Of a stretch of DNA of 64,000 nt, positions 27,833 through 36,667 are shown in pieces. A program made the translations under genes and the position numbers. The stretch comes from Nocardiopsis eucommiae (GTDB taxonomy: Bacteria > Actinomycetota > Actinomycetes > Streptosporangiales > Streptosporangiaceae): assembly GCA_018388625.1 (NCBI GenBank), contig CP074402.1, forward strand, positions 2,728,001 to 2,792,000. The letters run 5' to 3'. Every line of letters begins with the position of its first letter. The stretch's first letter is position 1. A model generated the notes under the pieces. The model had not been told where the DNA came from. It searched no databases and saw only the letters and a list, made by a program, of their open reading frames with translations.

Positions 27833-28055
27833 GTGCTTTTGGATCATTCCGCGCTCGCGTGGCCAGGCTGCCTCTCGCCGCGCCGATGAAGCTCGGACAG
27901 CCAACCCCGGGCGGGCCCCCGCTGTGCGAAGCTGCGGAGCTTGCGTAGCCGCGCACAGTAGGGGCGCTCTCGCTCCTCGTCTTGCGAGAGATGGCCTGGC
28001 GGCCGCTCGCATCGATGGCGGCTCCGCCGCCACCGGCGAAAGCATCCAAAAACAC
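27833..28055 (+). repeat. TIR-bounded intergenic repeat, copy B
   Basis: 223 bp with terminal inverted repeats GTGCTTTTGGAT (27833-27844) and ATCCAAAAACAC (28044-28055), 11 of 12 matching. It shares ordered blocks with copy A at 24393-24662 (27875-27898, 27998-28014, 28023-28038). It sits between the convergent PCuAC and VOC genes. The internal part has its own imperfect stems but no gene. The AT-rich ends stand out sharply. Confidence 0.75.
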
Positions 28056-28058
28056 TCC

Positions 28059-28457
28059 CTAGACGGGATTGACGATCTGGATGAGGTTGCCGCAGGTGTC
28101 GTCCAGTACGGCGGTGGTGACCGGGCCCATGGTCAGCGGTTCCTGGGTGAAGGTGACCCCCAGTGCGCGCAGTCGCTCGTACTCGGCCTGGACGTCGTCC
28201 ACCTGGAACTGGGTCGCGGGGATGCCGTCGTTGTTCAGCGCCTCGCGGTAGGGAGCCACGGCGGGGTGCCCCGAGGGCTCCAGCAGCAGCTCGGCGCCCT
28301 CGGGATCCTCCGGGGAGACCACGGTCAGCCAGCGGTTCTCGCCCTCGGGCCCGCCCAGCGGCACGTCGTGTTTCTTCACGAAGCCCAACACGTTCGTGTA
28401 GAAGTCCAGGGCCTTGACCTGGCTGTCCACGAAGACGCTGTTGATGTGGATTCTCAT
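28059..28457 (-). CDS. VOC (glyoxalase/bleomycin resistance) superfamily protein
   Basis: 132 residues with two beta-alpha-beta-beta modules: INSVFVDSQVKALDFYTNVLGF at the start and QVDDVQAEYERLRALGV then LDDTCGNLIQIVNP at the end. The pattern matches small VOC proteins found with ArsR regulators. ATG 28457 overlaps the ArsR stop by ATGA, so the two form an operon. Metal ligands typical of glyoxalase I are not obvious, so the function is open (resistance or ring-cleavage-like enzyme). Confidence 0.85.
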   Translation of the reverse strand: MRIHINSVFVDSQVKALDFYTNVLGFVKKHDVPLGGPEGENRWLTVVSPEDPEGAELLLEPSGHPAVAPYREALNNDGIPATQFQVDDVQAEYERLRALGVTFTQEPLTMGPVTTAVLDDTCGNLIQIVNPV

Positions 28458-28747
28458 GAGTCGCTCTCCCGTGGGTTCGGTCCCGGCCACCGCTCGACGA
28501 TGAGTCCGAGCGGCTCCGGGTTCATGTCGTGGAACTTGTAGCGCCCCTCGCGTCTGCTCCGGACCAGATCCGCCTTCTCCAGGGCCGCGAGGTGCTGGGA
28601 GACCGCCTGGCGCGAGATGCCGAGCCGGTGCCTGGTGGCCAGCCGGGCGCAGAGTTCGAACAGGGTCTGTCCGGACCGCTCGTGGAGTTCGTCCAGGATG
28701 ACGCGGCGGGTCGGGTCGGCCAGGGCCTTGAACAGTTCGTCGGACAC
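28454..28747 (-). CDS. ArsR family winged-helix repressor
   Basis: 97 residues from GTG 28747. The wHTH is ELFKALADPTRRVILDEL, then GISRQAVSQHLAALEKADLVRSRREGRYKFH. A longer frame reaches ATG 28783, but that would put the start inside the operator/promoter. The -10 box TATAGT (28754-28759) ends six bases before the GTG, which suggests a leaderless transcript. No Cys metal site is seen, so it belongs to the non-metal ArsR branch often paired with VOC or SRPBCC proteins. Confidence 0.85.
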   Translation of the reverse strand: MSDELFKALADPTRRVILDELHERSGQTLFELCARLATRHRLGISRQAVSQHLAALEKADLVRSRREGRYKFHDMNPEPLGLIVERWPGPNPRESDS

Positions 28748-28756
28748 CGGGTCACT

Positions 28757-28780
28757 ATAGGCAAGCTGAGACTTGCCTAT
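28757..28780. promoter_or_regulatory. ArsR operator overlapping its promoter
   Basis: A perfect 9-bp dyad, ATAGGCAAG-N6-CTTGCCTAT, overlaps the -10 TATAGT (28754-28759, minus strand), and a TTGATA -35-like box (28779-28784) lies next to it. This layout is classic autorepression. Confidence 0.7.
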
Positions 28781-28816
28781 CAAGTCGTGAACTGGTGTTT
28801 GGCAATGAATTGAACC

Positions 28817-29744
28817 TCAGGGTCCGTAGACCCCGGCCAGGAGGTCCGCCAGGGCGGTCAGTTGCGGCGTGGTGCGGTCGGTGCGCCAGAGCAGGCCCAG
28901 CCGGGACGGTTCGGTCAGCCCCTCCACCGCGAGGCAACGCAGGTCGGCCCGGGTGATCTCCTCGGCCAGGGGGCGGCACACGAGCATGGCGTGCTCCCCG
29001 GCGGCCACCAGGGCCAGCCCCTCCTGCACGGTGCTCACGCCCGTCCCGGAACGGATCGGCGCGCCCGCCGGGGTGGTGGGCGGCACCTGGGCCGCCCTCC
29101 AGTAGTCCGGTGCCTCACCGGCCGGGCGCAACAGGTCGAACCCGGCCAGGTCCTCCACGTGCAGGCGGCCCCCGTCCGCCGACGGATGGTCGGCGGCCAC
29201 CGCGAGGAAACGGTCCTGCGGGGGAACCGGAATCCCACGGTCAGCCCCGCCTCGTGGACGGGCAGTTCCACCAGCGTCGCGTCCAGACGGCCCGCCACCA
29301 CGTCCGAGAACGGTGACCCCAGTGGGATCTCGCTCAGCGCGACCGTCACCCCGTGCTCGGCACGCAGCAGCCGGAACGCCTCGGCCACCTGGACGTGGAC
29401 GCTGCCGTTGAAGCCGATCCGCAGCTCCCGCAACGATCCGCGCATCGCCCGATCCCGGGCGCGTAGGAACGTGGCGGCCAGGTTCTCGTAGGCGGGCCGC
29501 ACCTCCTCCACGAACTGCGCGCCGAACCGGGTGAGCGTCACTCGCCTGCTGGTGCGCTCCACCAGGCGTGCCCCGATGCGGCGTTCGAGCGCGGAGACGA
29601 GCTGGCTGGCCCGACTGGGGAGAAGCCCAACCGTTCGGCGGTCCGGCCGAAGTGCAGCTCCTCCGCCAGCACGATCAGACACTCGATCTGCTGGACGTGG
29701 ACCTGGTTCAACGCGCCGTCCACGGTCGCGCCCGTGCTCGCCAT
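28817..29744 (-). CDS. LysR family regulator, two apparent frameshifts
   Basis: About 309 residues. N-terminal LysR HTH (QQIECLIVLAEELHFGRTAERLGFS, then SRASQLVSALERRIGARLVERTSR) and a substrate-binding domain (LRELRIGFNGSV onwards). Frames break at GGGG 29617-29620 and GGGGG 29220-29224; one base added to each gives FSPSRASQLV and FRFPPQDRFLAVAADHPS. ATG 29744 is the first in-frame start. Divergent from an MFS exporter with a strong dyad between them, so it probably controls that exporter. Confidence 0.8.
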
Positions 29745-29746
29745 AG

Positions 29747-29765
29747 CGTTGAGCCTAGCTCAACG
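29747..29765. promoter_or_regulatory. LysR binding dyad between lysR and MFS gene
   Basis: CGTTGAGC-CTA-GCTCAACG, a perfect 8-bp dyad with 3-bp spacer, starts two bases upstream of the lysR start and 55 bp before the MFS start. It fits a LysR autoregulatory site. Confidence 0.55.
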
Positions 29766-29819
29766 ATCGCTGAGCGGATCGCCGTTGTTCACCGTCCCGG
29801 CGGCCGCTTGGCTGGTCCC

Positions 29820-31079
29820 ATGAGTTCCACCGCGTCGTCACCGACGACACCCACCCCCGCACCGACCGAACCGTCCGCCGCGGACCGCACCGCCGTCCGG
29901 CGGTGGGCGGCGGTCGCCGTGCTGTCCCTGAGCACCTTCGTGGTCGTCACCTCCGAGATGCTGCCGGTCGGCGTCCTCACACCCATGGCGGAGGGGCTGG
30001 GCATCACGGCGGGGGCGGCCGGTTCCAGCCTCACCGTCACCGGCCTGGTCGCCGCCGTCGCCGCACCGCTGGTCCCGCGCCTGCTCGGCTCCCTCGACCG
30101 ACGCGCGGTGCTGGCGGCGGCCATGGTGGTGCTCGCCCTCGGCAACGCCCTGACCTCCCTCGCCCCGGGCTTCGCCGCGCTCGTCACGGCCCGCGTGATC
30201 CTCGGGATCGGCATGGGCGCGGTCTGGGGATTGGCGGCGGCGGTGGCGATCCGCCTCGTCACTCCGGCCCGAGCGGCCCTGGCGGTGTCCTTCGCGGTCA
30301 GCGGGGTCGCCGCCGCCTCCGTGGCCGGGGTACCCCTGGGCACCGTCATCGGGAACGTCCTCGGCTGGCGGTCCGCCTTCACCGTCCTCGCGGTGGCCGC
30401 CGTGGTCCTGGCGGTCGCGCTGCCGCTGTTCCTGCCCCGCCTGCCCCGGCCCGCCGCGGCGCGCCCCACGGCGGGCGGCGCTCCGACCCTGTTCACCCCG
30501 CCGGTCCTGGTTGGTCTGGGCGTGATCGTCCTGCTGGTCACCGCGCACTTCGCCGCCTACACCTACGTGCGCCCGGTCCTGGAGGACCGCGCCGGACTGG
30601 ACCCCTCGGTCATCGCCCTGCTCCTGCTGGTGTACGGCGTGTTCGGCCTGCTCGGTAACTTCGCCGCCGGAGCGGTCGCCGCCCGCCGCACCCGGGCCAC
30701 CGTCCTGGGCCTGGCGGTCGGTGTCGGGGCCGCCGTCGCCCTGCTGGCCCTGCTCGGCACGGTCCCCCTGGCCGCCGGTGCCGGCATCGCGCTGTGGGGT
30801 CTGGCCTACGGAGGGGTGTCGGTGGCCGGGCAGATCTGGATGACCCGTGTGGCGCCCGACCGCGTCGAGCACGTCACCGGGCTGTACGTGGGGGTGTTCA
30901 CCGCCTCCATCGCGCTGGGCGCGCTGGTCGGCGGCGGCGTGGTGGAGTTCGCGGGCGTCACCTGGCTGCTGTGGGGCGCGGCGGCCCTGGCCTGGGTCTC
31001 CCTGGCCGTCGGGCTGCTGGGTCCGGGCCCCGACCCGCGCGGTGCCCACCACCGGGAGGGCGAGCCGCGACGCGGCTGA
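29820..31079 (+). CDS. MFS transporter, DHA1 (AraJ/arabinose-efflux-like) family
   Basis: 419 residues, 12 expected helices. The start STFVVVTSEMLPVGVLTPMAEGLGIT and the LLGSLDRR motif A variant are typical of the CynX/AraJ branch, as is GIGMGAVWG in helix 4. The tail (GAHHREGEPRRG) is soluble and basic. ATG 29820 gives the normal family start. Divergent from a LysR regulator, which suggests inducible export of a small molecule or drug. Confidence 0.87.
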   Translation: MSSTASSPTTPTPAPTEPSAADRTAVRRWAAVAVLSLSTFVVVTSEMLPVGVLTPMAEGLGITAGAAGSSLTVTGLVAAVAAPLVPRLLGSLDRRAVLAAAMVVLALGNALTSLAPGFAALVTARVILGIGMGAVWGLAAAVAIRLVTPARAALAVSFAVSGVAAASVAGVPLGTVIGNVLGWRSAFTVLAVAAVVLAVALPLFLPRLPRPAAARPTAGGAPTLFTPPVLVGLGVIVLLVTAHFAAYTYVRPVLEDRAGLDPSVIALLLLVYGVFGLLGNFAAGAVAARRTRATVLGLAVGVGAAVALLALLGTVPLAAGAGIALWGLAYGGVSVAGQIWMTRVAPDRVEHVTGLYVGVFTASIALGALVGGGVVEFAGVTWLLWGAAALAWVSLAVGLLGPGPDPRGAHHREGEPRRG

Positions 31080-31099
31080 GGTCCTGACCACGCGGTGAC

Positions 31100-31127
31100 G
31101 GGGCGGGTGCGGACGGTCCCCGCCCCG
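31100..31127. terminator. Possible bidirectional terminator
   Basis: GGGGCGGG near 31100 can pair with CCCGCCCC near 31120 across an 11-12-nt loop in the 64-bp gap between the convergent MFS and plsC genes. No U-tract; weak support. Confidence 0.35.
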
Positions 31128-31143
31128 GCCGCACCGGCTCGTC

Positions 31144-31815
31144 CTACTCGTCGCCGCCGAAACTGTTGTACTCGTGGGCCCGTTCCTGGCCGGACAGCGC
31201 GTGGATCGCGTCCATGACCTCGTCGGTGATCACCCGGCGGGCCTTGCCGGGGGCCATGCTGTCGAAGCCGGTCGAGAAGTCCATCGGCGCGCCGAAGCGC
31301 ACGGTGAAGGGGCGGGGGCGCGGCATGTTGGCGCCGATGGGCTGCACCTGCTGGGTGCCCGAGACCGCGACCGGCACGATGGGGGCCTTGGACTCCAGGG
31401 CCAGGTGTGCGACGCCGGTACGGCCCCGGTACAGGCGACCGTCCCGGGAACGGGTGCCCTCGGGGTAGACCACGCAGGCCTCACCCTCGTTGAGACGGTC
31501 CAGCATCATATCCAGCGACATCATGGCGTCGCGGGCGTTGCCGCGCTGGACCGGCATGGCGCCCAGGGACCCGAAGACTGTCCTGGTGACGCGCCCCTTG
31601 ATCCCGGTGCCCTCGAAGTAGTCGGACTTGGCGAGGAACCGCACGGGGCGCTGGGTGACCGACAGGGGGATGACGACGCTGTCCACGAACGACAGGTGGT
31701 TGCTGGCGAGCAGGACCGCTCCCGTGGTGGGGACGTTCTCACGGCCCTCGATGGTCGGTCGGCACAGGGTCCGGGCGAGGACCGCCGCGGTATGCCGCAA
31801 CGCACCGTAGAGCAC
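31144..31815 (-). CDS. plsC: 1-acyl-sn-glycerol-3-phosphate acyltransferase
   Basis: 223 residues. Acyltransferase block I NHLSFVDS (His and Asp of H-x4-D), block II around FLAKSDYFE, block III VVYPEGTRSRDG and block IV VPVAVSGT are all present. It adds the second acyl chain to lysophosphatidic acid at the membrane. GTG 31815 with GGGAGAA upstream is the start. No operon partner; the adjacent genes are a convergent MFS gene and a dehydratase. Confidence 0.9.
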   Translation of the reverse strand: MLYGALRHTAAVLARTLCRPTIEGRENVPTTGAVLLASNHLSFVDSVVIPLSVTQRPVRFLAKSDYFEGTGIKGRVTRTVFGSLGAMPVQRGNARDAMMSLDMMLDRLNEGEACVVYPEGTRSRDGRLYRGRTGVAHLALESKAPIVPVAVSGTQQVQPIGANMPRPRPFTVRFGAPMDFSTGFDSMAPGKARRVITDEVMDAIHALSGQERAHEYNSFGGDE

Positions 31816-31953
31816 GTGTTCTCCCTAGTGTTGTCGGACGGAGCCGACCTCAATGTAAGGGTGACTCACCGGTAATGATGACCTGCCGCACACGGAGTGC
31901 CGCACGTCACGTACCGGGGAAACGGGGAGGTCGGGGCCGTCGGGCGGGGAGGG

Positions 31954-32877
31954 TCAGCCGTGCGGACGCCAGTCGGCGTTGGCCCCGCACACCACCAGGC
32001 AGGGGTTGTCGCCGGGCACGCGCCCGGCCAGCCACGCGGCGAAGGGAACGGCCGCGGCGGGCTCGGCGGCGATGCGGAAATCCTGCCACAGGCGGGTCTG
32101 CGCGCTGATGATCTCTGCGTCGCTGACCAGTGTCGTCGTGACCGGGTTGGCGCGCAGGACCTCGAAGGGCACCCGGCCGATGGTGGCGGCGCCCAGCGCC
32201 GACGAGGCGACCGAGTCCACCGGGGTGCGGACCGGGTGTCCGGCCTCCAGCGCGGCGCCCAGGCTCCGGCATCCCTCGGGCTCGACCCCGACCACCCGCC
32301 GACCCCCGGCGCCCAGGCGGACCCCGGCGATCAGCCCACCGCCACCGACCGCGACCGCGATCGTGTCGCACTCGGGCGCGTCGGCGGCGATCTCCAGGCC
32401 GAGGGTGCCCTGGCCCGCGACCACCAGGGCGTCGTCGTAGGCGTGCAGGTAGCGGACGCCCTCGGACTCCGCGCGGGCCAGCGCCGCCTCGGCGGCCACC
32501 GCGAACTCCTCACCGACCCGGACGATCTCCGCTCCGGTGTCCATCAGCGGCGCTGCCTTGGCCTCGGGAACCGTCTCGGGCACGTACACCGTCGCGTGCA
32601 CCCCCAGCATGCTCGCGGCGGTGGCCACACCGAGGCCGTGGTTGCCGCCGGAGGCGGTGATCACCCGGTCGGTGGGAGCGCCGCCCAGCAGGGCGTTGAG
32701 GGCGCCACGGAGCTTGAACGCGCCCGTGCGCTGGAGGTGCTCCAGCTTCAGGGTGAGGGGACGCCCGTCGATCTCGGCGCGCATGACCGGGGTCCGTCGG
32801 GCGTACGGTGCGATGCGCTCGGCTGCTGCGCGGACGTCGGTGGCCGTGGGTACGGCGGGCGCGGTCGTGGTGCTCAT
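31954..32877 (-). CDS. PLP-dependent threonine/serine dehydratase-like enzyme
   Basis: 307 residues, fold type II PLP enzyme. The Schiff-base Lys is in GAFKLRGA, the phosphate/substrate loop is ASGGNHG and the glycine-rich PLP-phosphate loop is VGGGGLIAG. There is no C-terminal ACT regulatory domain, so it is catabolic in type (threonine ammonia-lyase or a hydroxyectoine-utilisation EutB-like dehydratase). It is divergent from a LysR regulator that probably controls it. Confidence 0.85.
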   Translation of the reverse strand: MSTTTAPAVPTATDVRAAAERIAPYARRTPVMRAEIDGRPLTLKLEHLQRTGAFKLRGALNALLGGAPTDRVITASGGNHGLGVATAASMLGVHATVYVPETVPEAKAAPLMDTGAEIVRVGEEFAVAAEAALARAESEGVRYLHAYDDALVVAGQGTLGLEIAADAPECDTIAVAVGGGGLIAGVRLGAGGRRVVGVEPEGCRSLGAALEAGHPVRTPVDSVASSALGAATIGRVPFEVLRANPVTTTLVSDAEIISAQTRLWQDFRIAAEPAAAVPFAAWLAGRVPGDNPCLVVCGANADWRPHG

Positions 32878-32904
32878 GTTTCCACTGTGCCGCTACTGAC
32901 CATG

Positions 32905-32942
32905 AACTTAAAGTTGGGTCTGCTAAAGAACATGAAGCAGAC
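32905..32942. promoter_or_regulatory. LysR-type sites between dehydratase and lysR
   Basis: AACTT-A-AAGTT (32905-32915) and GTCTGC-N13-GCAGAC (32918-32942) are two perfect dyads in the AT-richer divergent gap. Such paired sites fit LysR recognition and activation half-sites. Confidence 0.5.
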
Positions 32943-32997
32943 CTTTGTGTCAGGCATTGTTCTGAATGACCGTGTCGTGCCTGGAAGGGGTGGTCCC

Positions 32998-33902
32998 GTG
33001 CTGGACGCCAACCGTCTGCGCGTGCTCGTGGAGGTCGCCCACGCCGGGTCGATCGCGGCTGCCGCCGACCGACTCTCCTTCACCCCGCCCGCCCTGTCCC
33101 AGCAGCTCACCAAACTGGAGCGCGAGGTCGGCTGCCGCCTGGTGGAGCGCGGCCGCACCGGAGCGACCCTGACCAGGGCCGGGGAGGTCCTGCTCGAACA
33201 CGGCGAACGGGTCCTGGGCGAACTCCGCGACGCCGAGGCCGCCGTCCGCGCCGTCGCGGGCCACCGCGCCGACCGCCTGTCCCTGGGCGCCTTCGCCAGC
33301 GCGGGCAAGGTCCTGCTCCCGGGGGCGCTCGCCGCCTTCGGCCACGAACACCCCCACGTGCGGCTCTCGCTGTCGGACATCGAACCGCCCGACGGCCTCG
33401 GCCTGGTCACCTCCGGCGATCTCGACCTGCTCATCACCCACCGCTACCCGGGCGTGCCGCTGCCCCGTGCCGGCGGCCTGCGGCGTGAACGCCTCCTGGT
33501 GGACCCGCTCATGGTGGTGGCGCCCACCGGCCACCCCGTCACCGACGCCGATCCCTCCCTGGTGGACCTGGCCGACGAGGAGTGGATCTGCGGCGGGCCC
33601 GGCATCCACAACCGGATCAGCCTGGACACCGCCGCCGAGGCCGCGGGGTGCGCCTGACCGTCGCCTACGAGACCCGCGACTACGAGGTCTCCCTGGCGCT
33701 CATCACCGCCGGGGTGGGGATCGCCCTCATCCCCCAGAGCATCCTCGACGCGGCGCACGGAGGAGGGTGGGTCAGTCGACCCCTGCGCGGCACGTCGCTG
33801 GCCAGGGAGATCTACACCGTGCACCGGCTCCGCCCACCGGAGCCGGTCCCCGACATGGTCGCCACCCTGCGCCGCACCGCCGCCCGAAGTCTCCGGACCT
33901 GA
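32998..33902 (+). CDS. LysR family regulator, one apparent frameshift
   Basis: About 301 residues. HTH LRVLVEVAHAGSIAAAADRLSFTPPALSQQLTKLEREVG, then a periplasmic-binding-like domain (RLSLGAFASAGKVLLP; GVGIALIPQSILD near the end). GTG 32998 follows GGAAGGGG. The frame breaks at GGGG 33645-33648; one more base gives EAAGVRLTVAYETRDYEV. Divergent from the PLP dehydratase, which it probably controls in response to an amino acid. Confidence 0.82.
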
Positions 33903-34019
33903 TCCGACTCTCCGCTCGGAAGTCACGCCCGGGACCGATGAGTTCCGCCGACACCGGAGGTCGGTACGGGCGACCAAACACGACGACCCCGGGGCCCGGC
34001 CCCGACGGAAAGGACCTCC

Positions 34020-34423
34020 ATGACCACGGCACCCTTCGAGATCGCCCTCCCCATCGCCGACCGGTGGCGGGCGATGGTCTTCTACCGGGACGCCTTCGGC
34101 TTCGAGGCCCTGGGCGAGCCCGCCGAGGACGGCGTGCCCGAACCGCTGCGGCTCCGGGTCAACGACCACGCCGTGCTGACTCTCGTCCCCGCGGACGGAC
34201 TCGCCTGGGTCTTGGGCGAGACCCGTCGGGTCGCCCCTCCCGGCACCAGTGAGTGCCTGCTGACCAGGTCGTTCACGACCGAGGCAGCCGCCGACGAGCT
34301 CCTGGACCGTGTCCGCGAGGCCGGGGAGAGGTGGTCAGCCCGGCTGAGCGGCAGCCCTGGGGCTACTCGGGCACGTGCGCCGACCCGGACGGTCACATGT
34401 GGCAGATCACCGTCGAGCCCTGA
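34020..34423 (+). CDS. VOC superfamily protein, one apparent frameshift
   Basis: About 134 residues. IALPIADRWRAMVFYRDAFGFEALG opens the first module and CADPDGHMWQITVEP closes the second. GGAAAGGA precedes ATG. The frame breaks at GGGG 34323-34326; one extra base gives EAGGEVVSPAERQPWGYSG, normal for the PhnB/glyoxalase-like branch. Function unassigned. Ends nine bases before the convergent TRIC-channel gene. Confidence 0.78.
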
Positions 34424-34432
34424 CCGGGGGTC

Positions 34433-35065
34433 CTACAGGGGTGGCGCCCCGGGCGGGTTCGGGGCGTTCCAGCGGTAGCGGAGGGCGAGGACACGCAGGG
34501 TGAAGCACAGGAGCGCGCCGATCACCGCGATCCAGCCGGGGCCGAACCCCGTCAGGTCCACGACCACCACGAACAACGCCCCGATCATCGCCGGGATGGC
34601 GTACAGGTGCGAGTTGGCGCTGAGCACCGTCGGGACCCGGCTGAGCAGCACGTCCCGGATGGTGCCACCGCCCACCCCGGTGATGACGCCCAACAGGACG
34701 GCCTGGAGCGGGCCGAAGCCGAACTCCAGCGCCTTGGTCGCCCCGATCACGGCGAACAGGCTGAGCCCGGCGGCGTCGAACACCAGGATCGGCTTGTTCA
34801 GATGGGTCAGCTGACGGCTGAGGAAGAACGCCAGTGTCCCCCCGGCCAGCGCCGTCACCAGGTACCGCCAGTCCTGGAAGGTGGCCGGGGTCTCACCCAG
34901 CAGGACGTCGCGGAGGATGCCGCCGCCGAGGGCGGTCACCATCCCCAGCACCATGACCCCGACGATGTCCACCCGCGCGGTGCGGATCGCCGTCAGCGAC
35001 CCGTCCAACGCGAAGGCGAAGATGCCGAGGAGGTCCAGGAGGAGGAGCAGGTCGAGCGTGGACAT
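34433..35065 (-). CDS. TRIC/UPF0126 family trimeric cation channel protein
   Basis: 210 residues, seven helices built from two repeats: DLLGIFAFALDGSLTA with GMVTALGGGILRDVLLG, and DAAGLSLFAVIGATKA with GVITGVGGGTIRDVLL. These GGGxxRD pairs are the diagnostic UPF0126/YadS motifs. Known prokaryotic members are K+-permeable channels. ATG 35065 is the start; the ribosome site is weak. Isolated gene. Confidence 0.88.
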   Translation of the reverse strand: MSTLDLLLLLDLLGIFAFALDGSLTAIRTARVDIVGVMVLGMVTALGGGILRDVLLGETPATFQDWRYLVTALAGGTLAFFLSRQLTHLNKPILVFDAAGLSLFAVIGATKALEFGFGPLQAVLLGVITGVGGGTIRDVLLSRVPTVLSANSHLYAIPAMIGALFVVVVDLTGFGPGWIAVIGALLCFTLRVLALRYRWNAPNPPGAPPL

Positions 35066-35210
35066 GGCCGTGGGGGTCCCTTGTGCGAAGCGACGGAGTG
35101 TGGAGGGGTCCACTGACCGGCTATTCCATCACGTTCCCGGGACGGTCGGGGGCGAGCCCTCGCGGATCCGACGGCGCGAACGGGCGGGAGGGGAGTGAGA
35201 CGGCGCCGAC

Positions 35211-35263
35211 CGGGGAACCGTCACGCGTGTCGGTTCCCCGGTGTCCAGCCGACGCCGGACACC
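35211..35263. other. Two tandem hairpins upstream of the disulfide-reductase-like gene
   Basis: CGGGGAACCG-N10-CGGTTCCCCG (35211-35240) is followed at once by GGTGTCC-N10-GGACACC (35240-35263), in the 238-bp gap between divergent genes. Both have 10-nt loops. They could be leader structures or operators; no known riboswitch matches by eye. Confidence 0.5.
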
Positions 35264-35303
35264 ATCGGGGGTGGACCACCGGACCACGGGCGGAGCGAGA
35301 CAC

Positions 35304-36660
35304 ATGGAACACCTGGACGCGATCGTGATCGGCATGGGGCCGGGCGGTGAGACGGTCGCCGACCGTCTGCTGAGCGCGGGACGGCGGGTGGCGGTGGTCG
35401 AACGCGACCTCGTCGGCGGCGAGTGCGCCTACTGGGCCTGCGTCCCCACCAAGACCCTGCTGCGCTCGCCCGAGGTGCGCGCGGAGGCCGCCGGGGCCGC
35501 CGGGGTCGGTGAGGCCGCCCTGGAGTGGCCTGAGCTGCGCTCCTACCGCGACCAGATGATTCGGCACCTGGACGACTCCCAGCAGGCCGAGGGTTACGAG
35601 GAGCGCGGCGCCCTGGTGCTGCGCGGCGACGCGCGGGTGGTGGGCCGCGACCCGTGGCGCGTGGCGGTCGGCACCTCCGAGTACACCGCCGACCACGTGG
35701 TGGTCGCCACGGGCTCCGGTGTGCTGGTCCCGCCGATCGAGGGGCTGGAGCAGTTGGGCCCGGACGTCCTGTGGACCAACCGCGAGGCCACCACCCTCAC
35801 GGAGATCCCCCGGACCGCGCTGGTGGTCGGGGGCAGCGCGGTCGGCGTCGAGCTGGGCCAGTTCCTGGCGCGCGTGGGCACCCGGGTCACCGTCGTCCAG
35901 CGCGGGCCCCGGCTGCTGGACCGCGAGGAGCCGCGGCTGTGCGAGCTGATCAGCGACCAGTTCGAGCGGGACGGGACCACCGTCCACCTGAGCAGCCAGG
36001 TGAACTCGGTGAGCAGGGACGGTGACGGTGTCCTGGCGGTGCTGTCCGGCGGCGAACGGGTCCGGGCCGACGTGATGGTCCTGGCCACCGGGCGGGTTCC
36101 CCGGGGGACCAGCTCGGACTGGCCGAACTCGGAGTCGAGCCGGAGCGCGGCGCCCTGCCGGTCGACGACCACTGCCGGGTCGCCCCCGGCCTGTGGGCGG
36201 TCGGGGACGTCACGGCCCGGTCGATGTTCACCCACGTGGCCAAGTACCAGGGCCGTGTGGTCAGCGCGAACATCCTCGGCGACGACCGGAGGGCCGACTA
36301 CACCGGCGTCCCCCGGGTGGTCTTCTCCTACCCGGAGATCGCCGCCGTGGGGCTGACCTCGGATCAGGCCCGGGAGGCGGGCCTGGACGTGGCCACCTCC
36401 GAGACGGACCTCACCTCGGCGCTCGCCCGGCCCTGGACCATGGAGACCGACCCGCGCGGATCCCTGGGGCTGGTGGCCGACCGCGGCCGGGGGTGCTGGT
36501 GGGGGCCTGGGCCTTCGGCGCGCAGGCCTCGGAGTGGATCCACACGGCGGCCCTGGCGATCCGGCTGGAGCTGCCGATCACCGACCTGCGCGACTCCGTC
36601 CCCCAGTTCCCGACCTTCAACGAGGGCTACCTGATCGCGTTGGACGCCCTGGACGCGTGA
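35304..36660 (+). CDS. FAD-dependent pyridine nucleotide-disulfide oxidoreductase, two apparent frameshifts
   Basis: About 452 residues. FAD motif VIGMGPGGETVADRL, redox disulfide Cys pair as GGECAYWACVPTK (C-x4-C, as in lipoamide dehydrogenase and mercuric reductase), NAD motif VVGGSAVGVELGQF and a C-terminal dimerisation domain. Frames break at CCCC 36099-36102 and GGGGG 36489-36493; each is cured by one base (PPGDQLGLAELG; PGVLVGAWAFG). The dimer-interface His-x4-Glu pair is not obvious, so it may not be a dihydrolipoyl dehydrogenase. Stand-alone gene; substrate unknown. Confidence 0.82.
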
Positions 36661-36667
36661 TCGGGGT

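Noticed and set aside
27009-28055. Long minus-strand frame across the PCuAC gene and repeat B
   Set aside because: Antisense to a clear lipoprotein gene; starts within the repeat.
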